A stretch of DNA of 38,977 bases, taken from positions 1 to 38,977 of the forward strand of contig QYQH01000070.1 in the NCBI GenBank assembly GCA_007280395.1, read 5' to 3'. The notes beneath the pieces were generated by a model. It was not told where the DNA came from. It searched no databases and saw only the letters and a list, made by a program, of their open reading frames with translations. Numbering within the stretch: the stretch's first letter is position 1; each line of letters opens with the position of its first letter. This document shows positions 1 to 9,128 of the stretch, one piece after another. The DNA is from Actinomycetales bacterium (GTDB lineage Bacteria; Actinomycetota; Actinomycetes; Nanopelagicales; Nanopelagicaceae). The translations under genes and the position numbers were made by a program.

Positions 1-666
1 AAATCCCAAAAAGCCGGTTCAGATCGAACCGTGGTTGGGCTCTTTACTTACCCAATCTTGCAGGCCGCAGATATCTTGCTCTATCAAGCAAATAAAGTTC
101 CAGTTGGTGAAGATCAACGTCAACATATTGAATTAACTCGAAATCTTGGACAGCGGTTCAACTCTAAATTTGGTGAAACATTTACGATTCCTGAAGGCTA
201 TATTTTAAAGGCAGGAGCGAAGATAAATGATTTACAAGATCCAACAGCAAAGATGAGTAAATCAAGTTCATCTGGCGCTGGAGTGATTGAACTGATGGAT
301 AGTCCAGAAGTTAATACCAAGAAAATTAAGAGCGCGGTAACTGATACTGGTCGCGAAGTAATCTTTGATGAGAAGGAAAAGCCCGGTATTTCAAACTTAT
401 TAAGTATTTATAGTGCACTAACTGGCAAGAATATTGAAGTATCGCAGAAAGATTTTGAAGGTAAAGGGTATGGAGATTTCAAAGGTGCGGTTGCCGAAGT
501 TGTGGTTGATTACCTGAAACCAGTTAGAGATAAGGCGAATGAACTTCTTCAGGATGAAACGCATCTAAATAAGCTTCTCAAAATTGGTGCAGAAAAAGCC
601 GACGCTGTTGCATCTAAAACTCTCAAAGATACTTACAACGCCCTAGGGCTTATTTCTCGTGGCTAA
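1..666 (+). CDS. trpS: Tryptophanyl-tRNA synthetase, C-terminal part (5' end outside window)
   Basis: Class I aminoacyl-tRNA synthetase charging tRNA-Trp in the cytoplasm. The reading frame is open from base 1, so the gene begins before the window. Visible family features are the GLFTYPILQAADILLY segment of the catalytic domain, VPVGEDQRQHIELTR (Trp and ATP site region) and the class I signature AKMSKS near base 265. The helical anticodon-binding C-terminus follows. About 221 codons are present against roughly 330-340 for the family, so the N-terminal Rossmann part with the HIGH-like motif is missing only because of the window edge. The stop codon lies inside the start of the next gene (8-base overlap), which suggests translational coupling. 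Confidence 0.96.
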   Translation, partial: KSQKAGSDRTVVGLFTYPILQAADILLYQANKVPVGEDQRQHIELTRNLGQRFNSKFGETFTIPEGYILKAGAKINDLQDPTAKMSKSSSSGAGVIELMDSPEVNTKKIKSAVTDTGREVIFDEKEKPGISNLLSIYSALTGKNIEVSQKDFEGKGYGDFKGAVAEVVVDYLKPVRDKANELLQDETHLNKLLKIGAEKADAVASKTLKDTYNALGLISRG

Positions 667-1666
667 ACGTCTCTTAGTTTTTCTCGCTTTAGTTGCGCTC
701 TCTCCATTAATCACAGTACCTGCGAAGGCGGCACCAGCGAAGGTAAAAATTGGAATTGTTTATGAAGTTGGTGGGCGAGGTGATAAGTCTTACGACGATG
801 CAACCGCTATCGGCGTTGATGCAGCGAAGAAGAAATTTAGCTTATCTGATTTCGACGTCCGCGAATTAGTAACTACCGGAATAGATTTTGATCGAGAGAA
901 CCGCATTGAATTCTTAGTCAAGGCTAAGTACGACTTAGTAATAGGAATTGGGCCATTCTTTGATGAAGCAATGAGCTTTATGTCGAGAAAATACCCGGAA
1001 TCGCAATTCGCAATTATTGGAAGTTCCGGAGTTGAATCCATAAATGTTAGTTGTATGGCATTTGCCATTGATCAAAGTGCATATTTAGCGGGCGTGATGG
1101 CTGCCTTAAATTCTAAGTCAGGAAAGATCGGCTACTTGGGCGATAGCGCTAATTCAAAGAACGGCCTGATACTTCGCAATTTTGAGGCCGGAGCAAAATA
1201 TGGCTTGGCAACAGTTAAAGTATTTTCACGGGATCCAATTTCTAGCGCAACAAGTGATGTTTCAGCTCTGTCGGCCCAAGGCGTGGATGTAATTTTCTCT
1301 ACCTGGTCACGGGATGGAAGTGTTCTAAATTCAATTACTAAATTAGGTAAGGATAAAAAAGTAATTAAGTTAATTGGGGTACGACCAGATCAGTTTTTCT
1401 TAGCTAGTAAAGCGGCACAAAAATATTTGATTGGCTATGTAAATCAACGATATGACAGCGCTTTGATTGATCTTTTCAAAGCTGCTATCTCCGAAGAGAT
1501 AATCACTGAGGAAGTTGATGTGGAAAACGGAGTATTTGGCCGCGCTTATAACCTACAAAATAGCGGCATTGATCTGGTCGCAACAATTGCTAATCAAGCA
1601 TCAAAGAGCGCAGTAGCACGCGCAAAGAGCGCAATTATTGCAAAGAAAATTAAGGTTGTTAAATAA
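659..1666 (+). CDS. BMP/PnrA-family substrate-binding protein, secreted
   Basis: The 335-residue protein has an N-terminal signal peptide (basic MAKR, hydrophobic residues 5-18, AKA-A cleavage site near residue 25) and then a basic membrane protein (BMP, PnrA-like) binding fold. The first strand carries GIVYEVGGRGDKSYDDA, matching the family pattern GxxxDxSF. Characterised PnrA proteins bind purine nucleosides for ABC import, so a nucleoside ligand is plausible but unproven. The start is GTG at 659, overlapping the trpS stop. Oddities: there is no lipobox cysteine, although binding proteins of Gram-positive bacteria are usually lipoproteins, and no permease or ATPase gene is adjacent. It ends 3 bases from the convergent ALDH-like gene. 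The deoxyribose genes next door fit nucleoside scavenging, which is inference. Confidence 0.85.
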   Translation: MAKRLLVFLALVALSPLITVPAKAAPAKVKIGIVYEVGGRGDKSYDDATAIGVDAAKKKFSLSDFDVRELVTTGIDFDRENRIEFLVKAKYDLVIGIGPFFDEAMSFMSRKYPESQFAIIGSSGVESINVSCMAFAIDQSAYLAGVMAALNSKSGKIGYLGDSANSKNGLILRNFEAGAKYGLATVKVFSRDPISSATSDVSALSAQGVDVIFSTWSRDGSVLNSITKLGKDKKVIKLIGVRPDQFFLASKAAQKYLIGYVNQRYDSALIDLFKAAISEEIITEEVDVENGVFGRAYNLQNSGIDLVATIANQASKSAVARAKSAIIAKKIKVVK

Positions 1667-1669
1667 ACC

Positions 1670-2509
1670 CTAGATTCCGATTGGGTGCCAAACTGTTTTA
1701 ACTTCCATAAAATTAGTCATTCGCTTAGTTGTCTGCAATTCGTTAAATGAGTAAATACGCTTCAAATTTTCAGCACCTAGCTCTTTAAGTTCTGTTAAAT
1801 CGTTCTTGCTGACACCTGTGGCATCTATTCCATCAATATCCATATGAGAACCAGCCCAAGATACAAATTGATCGAATTTTCCGGTAAGAACATTTACGAC
1901 GCCGGCAGGTACATCGCTAGTAGAAATGCACTCCGCCAAAGTTATTGCGCATAACGGGCTCTTCTCATTTGCAATCAAGATTGCAGTATTACCGCTAGCG
2001 ATAATTGGTGCCAGGCTCGCGACAAGATTTAAGAGTGATGGCTTGGCATCAGCAAAGATTGCAACCACGCCAAGGCTCTCTGGAATTGAGAAGTTGTAGT
2101 ACGGACCAGAGACTGGGTTAGTAGATCCTGAAATTGAATCAATCTTGTCGCACCAACCCGCGTACCAAACCCAGGTATCTATTGCGCTCTGAACCTGAGT
2201 TTTTGCGGAAGTAGGTGATGCTCCTTCTTGCGCAATAATTTCAGCAATAAACTGATCAATTCGGCCTTGCATTATTTCTGCAACGCGATAAAGAATCTGT
2301 CCTCTGTTAAATGCAGTAGCGCTAGCCCATCCATGGTGAGCAGTTCTCGCTGCCACAACTGATTCGCGTAAATCTTTTCTCGATCCAAGACATGGATTGG
2401 CTAAGAATTTTCCTTTGGAATCTTTAACTTCATAAACGCGACCAGATTCACTGCGTGGAAAGCTTCCGTTGATAAATAACTTATAAGTCTTCATTACATC
2501 GATGCGCAT
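1670..2509 (-). CDS. ALDH-like non-catalytic subunit (ALDH16 C-terminal-domain type)
   Basis: The 279 residues resemble the N-terminal (coenzyme-domain) part of an aldehyde dehydrogenase. They start with a YKLFINGSF motif and include NFSIPESLGVVAIFAD, PIIASGNTAILIA and VPAGVVNVLTG. The catalytic domain with the nucleophilic Cys is absent, and the usual FTGSTxVG and ELGGK motifs are not present. The end FMEVKTVWHPIG looks like a genuine C-terminus rather than a truncation, because the same ending is typical of the pseudo-ALDH domain of bacterial ALDH16 (recalled, not searched). The ATG lies one base after the stop of the full-length ALDH, so the two are translated together. Probable role: structural or oligomerising partner of the upstream enzyme. 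An alternative start is Met6. Confidence 0.8.
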   Translation of the reverse strand: MRIDVMKTYKLFINGSFPRSESGRVYEVKDSKGKFLANPCLGSRKDLRESVVAARTAHHGWASATAFNRGQILYRVAEIMQGRIDQFIAEIIAQEGASPTSAKTQVQSAIDTWVWYAGWCDKIDSISGSTNPVSGPYYNFSIPESLGVVAIFADAKPSLLNLVASLAPIIASGNTAILIANEKSPLCAITLAECISTSDVPAGVVNVLTGKFDQFVSWAGSHMDIDGIDATGVSKNDLTELKELGAENLKRIYSFNELQTTKRMTNFMEVKTVWHPIGI

Positions 2510-2510
2510 T

Positions 2511-3953
2511 TTAGTATTGGCCCTTCAGATAACCGGATAGACCATGTCTTCCGCCTTCACGTCCCCAACCGGATTCTTTGTAACCTCCGAATGGGCTTGC
2601 TGGATCAAATTTATTAAAGGTATTTGCCCAAATCACACCGGCTCGTAACCGCTTTGCCGTCCAGAGAATTCGGGAACCTTTATCACTCCAAACACCAGCA
2701 GATAAACCGAAAGGCGTGTTATTAGCTTTATCAATTGCTTCTTGTGGAGTTCGGAATGTTAGTACAGATAGAACTGGTCCGAAGATTTCTTCGCGAGCAA
2801 TTCGATGTGATTGCGAAACTCCAGTAAAAATAGTTGGGGCATACCAGAAGCCTGATGATGGGAGAGTGCAATTAGGACTCCAACGCATAGCACCTTCGAT
2901 TTCACCAGAATCTACGAGATCCTTGATTCGACTAAGTTGAGCCGCGCTATTGATTGCACCTAGGTCGGTATTTTTATCCATTGGATTTCCGATGCGAATT
3001 AAATTCATTCGATTCTTTAGCTTTTCTAAAACTTCATCTTGAACGTTCTCTTGAATTAATAGCCTTGATCCTGCACAACATACGTGACCTTGATTAAAGA
3101 AGATTCCGCTCACGATTCCTTCGACTGCCTCGTCAATCGCAGCATCCTCAAAGACAATGTTCGCACCTTTACCACCAAGTTCAAGAGTTGCACTCTTCTT
3201 CGTCCCAGCGATTGCTTTTGCAATCGCCTTGCCGACACCAGTGGATCCAGTAAATGCGACCTTATCTACATCTGGATGGCTAACTAAATGTGAACCGGTA
3301 GCGCCATCACCAGTAATAATATTTACGACGCCTGCTGGCAGACCAGCTTGTTGGCAGACTTCAGCAAACAAGAGCGCAGTTAGTGGCGTGGTTTCGGCAG
3401 GTTTTAAGACGACAGTATTTCCAGTAGCAAGTGCTGGTGCAATTTTCCAGGCAAGCATAAGCATTGGAAAGTTCCACGGAATTATTTGTGCGGCAACTCC
3501 ATATGGTTTCGGATTTGCGCCATGACCAGCATATGAAAGTTTGTCGGCCCAACCTGCGTGATAGAAGAAGTGTGCTGCTGCTAGTGGAATATCAGTATCT
3601 CTAGTCTCGCGAATCGGCTTTCCATTATCTAAAGTTTCAAGAACTGCAAATTCACGGCTTCTCTCCTGCAGGATTCTGGCAATTCTAAATAGGTACTTTC
3701 CACGCTCCGCTGGTGGCATCTTTGACCAGACCTTAGTAAAAGCGTTACGTGCTGCAGTTACAGCGAGGTTTACATCGGCTAGCTCGGCATATGCAATTTT
3801 TGCAAGGACTTCTTCAGTTGCTGGATTTATAGTCGTGAAGGTCTTGCCCGCCTTAGGTGCAATAAATTTTCCATTAATGAATAATCCGTATTGACTCTTA
3901 ATATCGACGAGCGCAGCAGATTCTGGTGCTGGGGCATATTCGAACTTATTCAT
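2511..3953 (-). CDS. NAD(P)-dependent aldehyde dehydrogenase
   Basis: Full-length (480 aa) aldehyde dehydrogenase oxidising an aldehyde to the acid with NAD(P). Catalytic residues are in place: Asn161 in PWNFP, the Rossmann FTGSTGVG near residues 234-241, general base Glu258 in LELGGKG, and nucleophile Cys292 in FNQGHVCCAG (His replaces the more common Gln before the VCC). EEIFGPVL and the C-terminal SPFGGYKESGWGREGG are also present. It lies 16 bases downstream of deoC and directly upstream of the ALDH-like partner, so the likely substrate is acetaldehyde released by DeoC, giving acetate. Substrate assignment is inferred from context. Confidence 0.93.
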   Translation of the reverse strand: MNKFEYAPAPESAALVDIKSQYGLFINGKFIAPKAGKTFTTINPATEEVLAKIAYAELADVNLAVTAARNAFTKVWSKMPPAERGKYLFRIARILQERSREFAVLETLDNGKPIRETRDTDIPLAAAHFFYHAGWADKLSYAGHGANPKPYGVAAQIIPWNFPMLMLAWKIAPALATGNTVVLKPAETTPLTALLFAEVCQQAGLPAGVVNIITGDGATGSHLVSHPDVDKVAFTGSTGVGKAIAKAIAGTKKSATLELGGKGANIVFEDAAIDEAVEGIVSGIFFNQGHVCCAGSRLLIQENVQDEVLEKLKNRMNLIRIGNPMDKNTDLGAINSAAQLSRIKDLVDSGEIEGAMRWSPNCTLPSSGFWYAPTIFTGVSQSHRIAREEIFGPVLSVLTFRTPQEAIDKANNTPFGLSAGVWSDKGSRILWTAKRLRAGVIWANTFNKFDPASPFGGYKESGWGREGGRHGLSGYLKGQY

Positions 3954-3969
3954 CTCTGATTCACTCTCT

Positions 3970-4917
3970 TTAATCTAGCGTCACATAGTTTGGACTAGCG
4001 TAATACCCATCACGCATCTTCATGCGCTGCATGAGCAGGTCATTTAGAAGCGCACTTGCACCAATTCGAAATAGCGATGGATCAAGCCACTCCGGGCCAG
4101 CGATTTCATTTACCAAAACCAGTTGTTTCATTGCATCTTTAGTATTTCGAATTCCACCTGCGGGCTTAACTCCAATTCGGACCCCGGCCATCTTATAAAA
4201 ATCCCTAACGGCTTCGAGCATTACATAAACCACAGGAGCGGTAGCGGCAGGCGAAATTTTTCCAGTACTAGTCTTTATAAAATCGCCACCTGCAAGCATT
4301 GCAAGATAACAGGCTTTGCGAACGTTATCTAAAGTAACAAGTTCTCCGGTCTCCAGAATAACTTTAAGGCGAACGTCGTTGCCACAAATTTCTTTTATGG
4401 TCCTTATCTCATCAAAAACTAAACCGAGATTTCCCGCTAAGAAAGCTCCGCGATCAATAACCATATCTATCTCACTCGCACCATTTGCGATTGCATCTTT
4501 AGTATCTTGAATCTTGACTTCCATGCTTGCCCGACCAGAAGGGAATGCAGTTGTAACGGCAGCAACAGGAATGTGTTTTCCGCCGCCATTATCAAGTGCA
4601 TCTCTCGCGATTTTCACCATATCGTTATAGACACAAATTGCACCAACAGATGGAATTGATAAATCAGTTGGATCGGGATAAACACCCTTTGCGCAGAGCG
4701 CCTTAACTTTTCCTGGAGTATCTGCACCTTCAAGAGTGGTTAGGTCCACCATCCGAATTGCCAGATCAATCGCCCAATTTTTACTAGAAGTCTTAATGCT
4801 TCGGGTTGCCAACATCTCAACGCGCGCACTTGCTCCCACGGCATCAACAGGAGCTAAGGTCTTGAGGAATTTCTTAAGCGAAGCTTCGCTGTTATCTGCG
4901 AGTAGCGTTGAATTCAC
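3970..4917 (-). CDS. deoC: Deoxyribose-phosphate aldolase
   Basis: Class I aldolase cleaving 2-deoxyribose-5-phosphate to acetaldehyde and glyceraldehyde-3-phosphate, the last step of deoxynucleoside catabolism. Of 315 residues, the Schiff-base Lys215 sits in GGDFIKTSTGK, the second active-site Lys251 in GVKPAGGIR and the catalytic Asp151 in EIDMVID. The first (N-terminal) 40 residues are an extension relative to the E. coli enzyme, as is common in long-form DeoC. The start is GTG (4915-4917), supported by a TAGATT element six bases upstream, which suggests a leaderless transcript. It is the first gene of an operon with two ALDH-family genes downstream. Confidence 0.95.
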   Translation of the reverse strand: MNSTLLADNSEASLKKFLKTLAPVDAVGASARVEMLATRSIKTSSKNWAIDLAIRMVDLTTLEGADTPGKVKALCAKGVYPDPTDLSIPSVGAICVYNDMVKIARDALDNGGGKHIPVAAVTTAFPSGRASMEVKIQDTKDAIANGASEIDMVIDRGAFLAGNLGLVFDEIRTIKEICGNDVRLKVILETGELVTLDNVRKACYLAMLAGGDFIKTSTGKISPAATAPVVYVMLEAVRDFYKMAGVRIGVKPAGGIRNTKDAMKQLVLVNEIAGPEWLDPSLFRIGASALLNDLLMQRMKMRDGYYASPNYVTLD

Positions 4918-4929
4918 GCCACAAATCTA
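4918..4929 (-). promoter_or_regulatory. Candidate leaderless -10 promoter of deoC
   Basis: On the minus strand TAGATT (4924-4929) is followed by six bases and then the GTG of deoC. This matches the actinobacterial -10 pattern TANNNT at the distance that puts the transcript start on the start codon. No Shine-Dalgarno sequence is present. Confidence 0.6.
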
Positions 4930-4958
4930 GCACTTTAGAGTTAATCCTCAATAAGACA

Positions 4959-6674
4959 TTAGTCTTCTATGAGACATAAGGTCGCACCACTAGCAACGGT
5001 TTGACCAACGCTTACTTGCAATTTAGAAATGGTTCCGGCCTTATGAGCAATCAGTGGCTGCTCCATCTTCATCGCTTCTAGTACAACTATTAAATCGCCA
5101 ACTTCAACTCGATCGCCATTTCCCTTAACAACTTTAACAACCGTCCCCTGCATAGGGCTCTCCAAAGAATCTCCGGCAAGAGCAGTAATTGCATTGCTCC
5201 TTACGCGGTGTCGTTTTTGAATTGGTTCAGGGGTATGGAGAAGAACTTCAAAGCGATGGCCATCAACTTCCGCAATAATTTTCTGGGATGCAGCCTTTGA
5301 ATCTGCCGTTCCCTGCTTAAATGAAAATGGTGGAATCTCATTCTTAAATTCGTTTTCAATGTAACTGGTATATACCTTGAAATCTTTAGTGAAATTTGGA
5401 TCTTCAACAATTGCGCGATGAAATGGCAGCGCAGTCGCTAGGCCGCCGATATGAAATTCACGAAGTGCGCGACGAGCACGATCAATCGCTTCCGCGCGGG
5501 TTGAGCCAGTGACAATTAACTTTGCAAGTAGCGAATCAAAGTGTGAACCAATTGTGTGCCCATGATCAAAGCCAGCATCGATTCGAACACCAGGTCCTGA
5601 TGGAACTTCCCATTTAGTAATCGTTCCTAGTGAAGGTAGGAAACCCTTTCCTGGATCTTCGCCATTAATTCTAAATTCAATACTGTGTCCACGAATTGTT
5701 GGGTCGACCGGATTAATAGTTTGACCATCCGCAATTCTAAATTGTTCACGAACGAGATCTAGGCCAGTCACTTCTTCACTTACTGGGTGTTCTACTTGCA
5801 ACCTGGTGTTAACTTCCAAGAACGAGATAGTGCCATCAGAACCAATTAAGAATTCACAGGTACCGGCGCCTACATAGCCGGCTTCTTTCATTATCGCCTT
5901 ACTTGAGGCATAAAGTTGATCGATCTGGGCTTGAGTCAAGAATGGAGCAGGAGCCTCTTCAACTAACTTCTGGTGGCGACGTTGTAGCGAACAGTCGCGA
6001 GTACTTACAACAATTGCATTTCCTTTAGCATCAATTAAAACTTGAGTTTCAACATGTCGTGGCTTATCTAGATAGCGTTCGACGAAACATTCACCGCGGC
6101 CAAAGCCGGTAATAGCTTCACGTACGGCTGATGCAAAAAGTTCTGGAATTTCCTCGATTGTGTGTGCAACTTTTAAGCCGCGGCCACCACCTCCGTGCGC
6201 TGCCTTGATTGCAACCGGCAGGCCATGTTCTTTTGCAAATGCAACAATCTCTTCAGGCGTATCAACTGGGTCAGTTGTTCCAGCTACAAGTGGAGCGCCA
6301 ACTTTCGCAGCAATCTTTCGGGCGGAAACTTTATCGCCAAGCAATCTAATTGCGCTTGGTGGGGGTCCGATCCAAATTAAACCGGCTGCAATAACCCGAT
6401 CAGCAAAATCTGCATTCTCTGAAAGGAATCCATATCCAGGATGGACCGCATCTGCTCCAGATTTTTTTGCAATCTCAATAATTTTATTCTGGTCTAAATA
6501 AGTTTCGGCTGCAGACAATCCTTGTAGGGCGTAGGCCTCATCAGCGGTCGCAACATGAAGTGATGTTCGATCTTCATCAGAATAGATAGCGATTGATTTA
6601 ATGCCATGGTCACGAGCGGCGCGGGCCACACGTACCGCAATTTCACCTCGGTTCGCAATTAGAACGGCTTTCAT
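4959..6674 (-). CDS. accA3: Acyl-CoA carboxylase alpha chain (biotin carboxylase + biotin carrier)
   Basis: A 571-residue fusion of biotin carboxylase and biotin carboxyl carrier domains. It carboxylates its own biotin with ATP and bicarbonate, for transfer by the beta subunit onto an acyl-CoA. The BC domain starts [19 protein letters not shown]. The ATP-grasp glycine loop is [10 protein letters not shown], and [14 protein letters not shown] is in the active site. The biotinylated lysine is Lys536 in EAMKMEQ, 35 residues from the C-terminus. It is the last gene of accD-accE-maf-accA3, with its ATG overlapping the maf stop (ATGA). Its biotin ligase is encoded divergently by birA. By synteny it corresponds to mycobacterial AccA3, which serves several beta subunits. 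Confidence 0.95.
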   Translation of the reverse strand: MKAVLIANRGEIAVRVARAARDHGIKSIAIYSDEDRTSLHVATADEAYALQGLSAAETYLDQNKIIEIAKKSGADAVHPGYGFLSENADFADRVIAAGLIWIGPPPSAIRLLGDKVSARKIAAKVGAPLVAGTTDPVDTPEEIVAFAKEHGLPVAIKAAHGGGGRGLKVAHTIEEIPELFASAVREAITGFGRGECFVERYLDKPRHVETQVLIDAKGNAIVVSTRDCSLQRRHQKLVEEAPAPFLTQAQIDQLYASSKAIMKEAGYVGAGTCEFLIGSDGTISFLEVNTRLQVEHPVSEEVTGLDLVREQFRIADGQTINPVDPTIRGHSIEFRINGEDPGKGFLPSLGTITKWEVPSGPGVRIDAGFDHGHTIGSHFDSLLAKLIVTGSTRAEAIDRARRALREFHIGGLATALPFHRAIVEDPNFTKDFKVYTSYIENEFKNEIPPFSFKQGTADSKAASQKIIAEVDGHRFEVLLHTPEPIQKRHRVRSNAITALAGDSLESPMQGTVVKVVKGNGDRVEVGDLIVVLEAMKMEQPLIAHKAGTISKLQVSVGQTVASGATLCLIED

Positions 6675-7291
6675 GCACTCACCGCCGCCTTAGAAATTGC
6701 ACTCCAAGAAAGTCCAAGTGAATTAACTGCGCGCCTAAGCAAGGGAAGTGAGAGCCCAATGATTCCTGAGGGATCTCCTTCGATTCTAGAGATAAATGGC
6801 GCACTTAAGCCATCTAACGTGAAACCACCTGCAACGTTTAGTGGTTCACCTGTCGCAACATAGCCAGCAATTTCGGCATCTGTCATATCGGCAAAAAATA
6901 CCTTTGAAGTCGAAACGTCGCTAATTTCAATACCTTGTTTAGTATCGATTATGCAGTGTCCCGTATGTAAATATCCGTAATTTCCACGCAGCTCTTTGCA
7001 GCGAGCAGTTGCCAGTTCTGGTGTCATTGGCTTTCCAAAAGATTTTCCATTGAATTCAAAGGTTGAATCGCAACCAATAATTAAATGTTCGTTGCCAACT
7101 AAATTTTTAATTGTGTGAGCCTTTAGAATTGCTAGTGCGATAACCATTTCGCGTGGCGCTAGCGCGGTTAACTTTGTATCTTCTTCATCAACTCCGCTAA
7201 TCATTACTTCCGCAGAAATCCCACTTGAGTCCAAGAGACGTTTGCGCGAAGGGGAGGCAGATGCCAAAACAACATATCTAGATTCAGACAT
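6671..7291 (-). CDS. maf: Maf-family nucleoside triphosphate pyrophosphatase
   Basis: House-cleaning pyrophosphatase that hydrolyses non-canonical or modified NTPs to NMPs. The N-terminal nucleotide-binding motif [12 protein letters not shown] and the [16 protein letters not shown] catalytic segment are present, as is [14 protein letters not shown] near the C-terminus. I place the start at the ATG at 7289-7291 (206 aa), which overlaps the accE stop in a TAATG. A start six codons further upstream would run into accE. The gene's position inside the acyl-CoA carboxylase operon is conserved in actinobacteria and does not by itself imply a role in carboxylation. Confidence 0.92.
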   Translation of the reverse strand: MSESRYVVLASASPSRKRLLDSSGISAEVMISGVDEEDTKLTALAPREMVIALAILKAHTIKNLVGNEHLIIGCDSTFEFNGKSFGKPMTPELATARCKELRGNYGYLHTGHCIIDTKQGIEISDVSTSKVFFADMTDAEIAGYVATGEPLNVAGGFTLDGLSAPFISRIEGDPSGIIGLSLPLLRRAVNSLGLSWSAISKAAVSA

Positions 7292-7458
7292 TAGAAACTT
7301 TGACCCCACTTACGTGGCAAGGGTTGGCGAATCTGAGATTTGCGCCAAAGATTTGCGGTATCAACCTTCTTTACGACTGGCGTGGGAAGTGCTTTCTCTA
7401 AGGCAATCAACTCTTTTTCAGATGGTGTGCCATTTAATATTGTGAATTTAGAATTCAT
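7291..7458 (-). CDS. accE: Acyl-CoA carboxylase epsilon subunit
   Basis: A short frame of 55 codons translated by hand between accD and maf. It begins [20 protein letters not shown] and ends with a basic tail containing LWRKSQIRQPLPRKWG. Actinobacterial epsilon subunits are small (60-90 aa) and have this same plan: an N-terminal xxGxPxxEELAAL segment, then a Trp and an R-x-P-(x)n-G-x-W end. Here the tail reads RQPLPRKWG. Epsilon binds and activates the beta subunit. Both junctions are TAATG overlaps (with accD and with maf), which fixes start and stop. At 55 residues it is at the small end of the family. It is easily missed because of its size. Confidence 0.82.
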   Translation of the reverse strand: MNSKFTILNGTPSEKELIALEKALPTPVVKKVDTANLWRKSQIRQPLPRKWGQSF

Positions 7459-9029
7459 TAGAGTGGAATATTTCCATGCTTGCGTGGTGGGAGTGCAACG
7501 CGCTTATTGCGGAGGGCATTTAGCGCCTTAACTATTTGATGACGAGTTTCTTGTGGTTCGATAACAGCATCAATGAAGCCACGATCGGCGGCAATATATG
7601 GATTTAGCAAGGTCTCTTCATAATCTTCAATTAGCTCTTTACGTCTACCTTCAACATCTTTAGCGTCAGCTAACTCTTTGCGATGGAGAATATTTACCGC
7701 ACCCTGGGCTCCCATTACTGCAATTTGTGCTGTTGGCCAAGCAAGGTTTACATCAGCACCAAGGTGCTTTGAACCCATAACTATGTAGGCACCGCCATAT
7801 GCCTTACGAGTGATGACTGTTATCAATGGCACTGTTGCTTCACCATATGCATAAAGTAATTTAGCCCCGCGGCGAATAATGCCGTTCCATTCTTGTTCAG
7901 TGCCAGGTAGGAATCCTGGAACATCAACCAAAGTTATTACTGGAATTCCAAAAGCATCACAGGTGCGCACAAAACGTGCAGCCTTCTCACTTGCCGCAAT
8001 ATCTAACGTGCCAGCTAGCGCTTGTGGTTGGTTAGCAATAATTCCAACCGAACGGCCTTCGATTCGCCCAAAGCCAACCAGAATATTTGGTGCATAGAGC
8101 GTATGAACTTCTAAGAAATCTGCCTCATCCAAGATTGCTTCGACTAAAACTTTCATGTCATAAGGCTTATTTGGATTATCTGGAATTAGCGAATCAAGCG
8201 CGCGATCCGACGGTGCGATGTCGCTACTTTCGGTCGCGGCAAGAACAGGGGGCTCATCCATATTGTTACTTGGTAAATATGAGAGCAAGGCTTTTACATA
8301 ATCAAGAGCATCATCTTCACTATCTGCAAGGTAATGCGAATTTCCAGTCTTGGTGTTGTGAGTACGAGCGCCACCAAGTTCTTCCATGCCAACTTCTTCG
8401 CCGGTAACAGCCTTAATTACATCTGGACCAGTAATAAACATTTGAGAAGTCTCATTAACCATAATTACAAAGTCAGTAATTGCAGGTGAATAAACTGCGC
8501 CACCAGCAGTTGGACCAAGGATTAAAGATATTTGAGGGATAACGCCTGATGCCCGAACATTTCGTTTAAATATTTCACCATATTGGCTAAGTGATGCAAC
8601 GCCTTCTTGGATACGAGCGCCACCTGAATCATTAATTCCAATAATTGGGATTCCACTCTTAAGTGCGAACTCCATAACCTTTACAATTTTCTCGCCAAAT
8701 ACTTCACCCAAGCTCCCACCATAAGTTAAGAAATCTTGAGAATAGATAGCGATTGGGCGGCCATCGACTGTTGCATGTCCGGTTATGACACCATCCCCAT
8801 AAACACGGTTCTTTTCCATCCCGAAATTTGAAGAGCGATGTCGCGAGAAGGCATCCATTTCAACGAATGAGCCTGGGTCTACAAGGCGGGCAATTCGTTC
8901 GCGCGCAGTTAACTTTCCTTGCGCATGGCGCTTCTCGATTGCTTCTGGCGATCCGTTCGTTTCGGCTTGCAAACGACGTCTGCGAAGATTAGCAATCTTT
9001 CCGGCTGTTGTACGAATATCATCAGTCAC
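7458..9029 (-). CDS. accD: Acyl-CoA carboxylase beta chain (carboxyltransferase)
   Basis: Carboxyltransferase of 523 residues that moves the carboxyl group from biotin to acetyl- or propionyl-CoA. The N-terminal crotonase-like half contains [13 protein letters not shown] and [12 protein letters not shown] (oxyanion holes). The C-terminal half contains [21 protein letters not shown] and [20 protein letters not shown]. Overall it looks like PccB/AccD5, but Ile416 in YGGAYIVMG stands where propionyl-CoA-specific PccB has Asp422. That position sets acyl-chain choice in the Streptomyces enzymes. The start is GTG (9027-9029), with TAACCT six bases upstream. It is the first gene of the carboxylase operon and divergent from birA. 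Confidence 0.95.
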   Translation of the reverse strand: MTDDIRTTAGKIANLRRRRLQAETNGSPEAIEKRHAQGKLTARERIARLVDPGSFVEMDAFSRHRSSNFGMEKNRVYGDGVITGHATVDGRPIAIYSQDFLTYGGSLGEVFGEKIVKVMEFALKSGIPIIGINDSGGARIQEGVASLSQYGEIFKRNVRASGVIPQISLILGPTAGGAVYSPAITDFVIMVNETSQMFITGPDVIKAVTGEEVGMEELGGARTHNTKTGNSHYLADSEDDALDYVKALLSYLPSNNMDEPPVLAATESSDIAPSDRALDSLIPDNPNKPYDMKVLVEAILDEADFLEVHTLYAPNILVGFGRIEGRSVGIIANQPQALAGTLDIAASEKAARFVRTCDAFGIPVITLVDVPGFLPGTEQEWNGIIRRGAKLLYAYGEATVPLITVITRKAYGGAYIVMGSKHLGADVNLAWPTAQIAVMGAQGAVNILHRKELADAKDVEGRRKELIEDYEETLLNPYIAADRGFIDAVIEPQETRHQIVKALNALRNKRVALPPRKHGNIPL

Positions 9030-9041
9030 GGTCGTAGGTTA
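9030..9041 (-). promoter_or_regulatory. Candidate leaderless -10 promoter of accD
   Basis: Minus-strand TAACCT (9036-9041), six bases, then the GTG of accD. The same hexamer and spacing occur before the small gene at 16501. No Shine-Dalgarno sequence is visible, so a leaderless transcript is likely. Confidence 0.6.
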
Positions 9042-9098
9042 CTAGTTCCAGCAGATTTTTCCTACAAATGTAAATGAAACGAGTCATGAAGTGATGCC

Positions 9099-9128
9099 AG
9101 AGTTATGACAGAGTTATGACAGAGTTAT
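9099..9128 (+). repeat. 11-base tandem repeat across the birA start
   Basis: AGAGTTATGAC occurs twice in tandem (9099-9109, 9110-9120), and a third copy (AGAGTTAT) continues into birA codons. Each full copy carries an ATG. The first ATG (9105) opens a four-codon frame whose TGA overlaps the birA ATG at 9116. The unit is not a multiple of three, so only the second ATG reads into birA. Confidence 0.85.

Noticed and set aside
1670-2509. ALDH-like gene as a truncated pseudogene
   Set aside because: It has an intact frame, a one-base spacing to its partner and a conserved-looking C-terminus, which fits a maintained non-catalytic subunit better.
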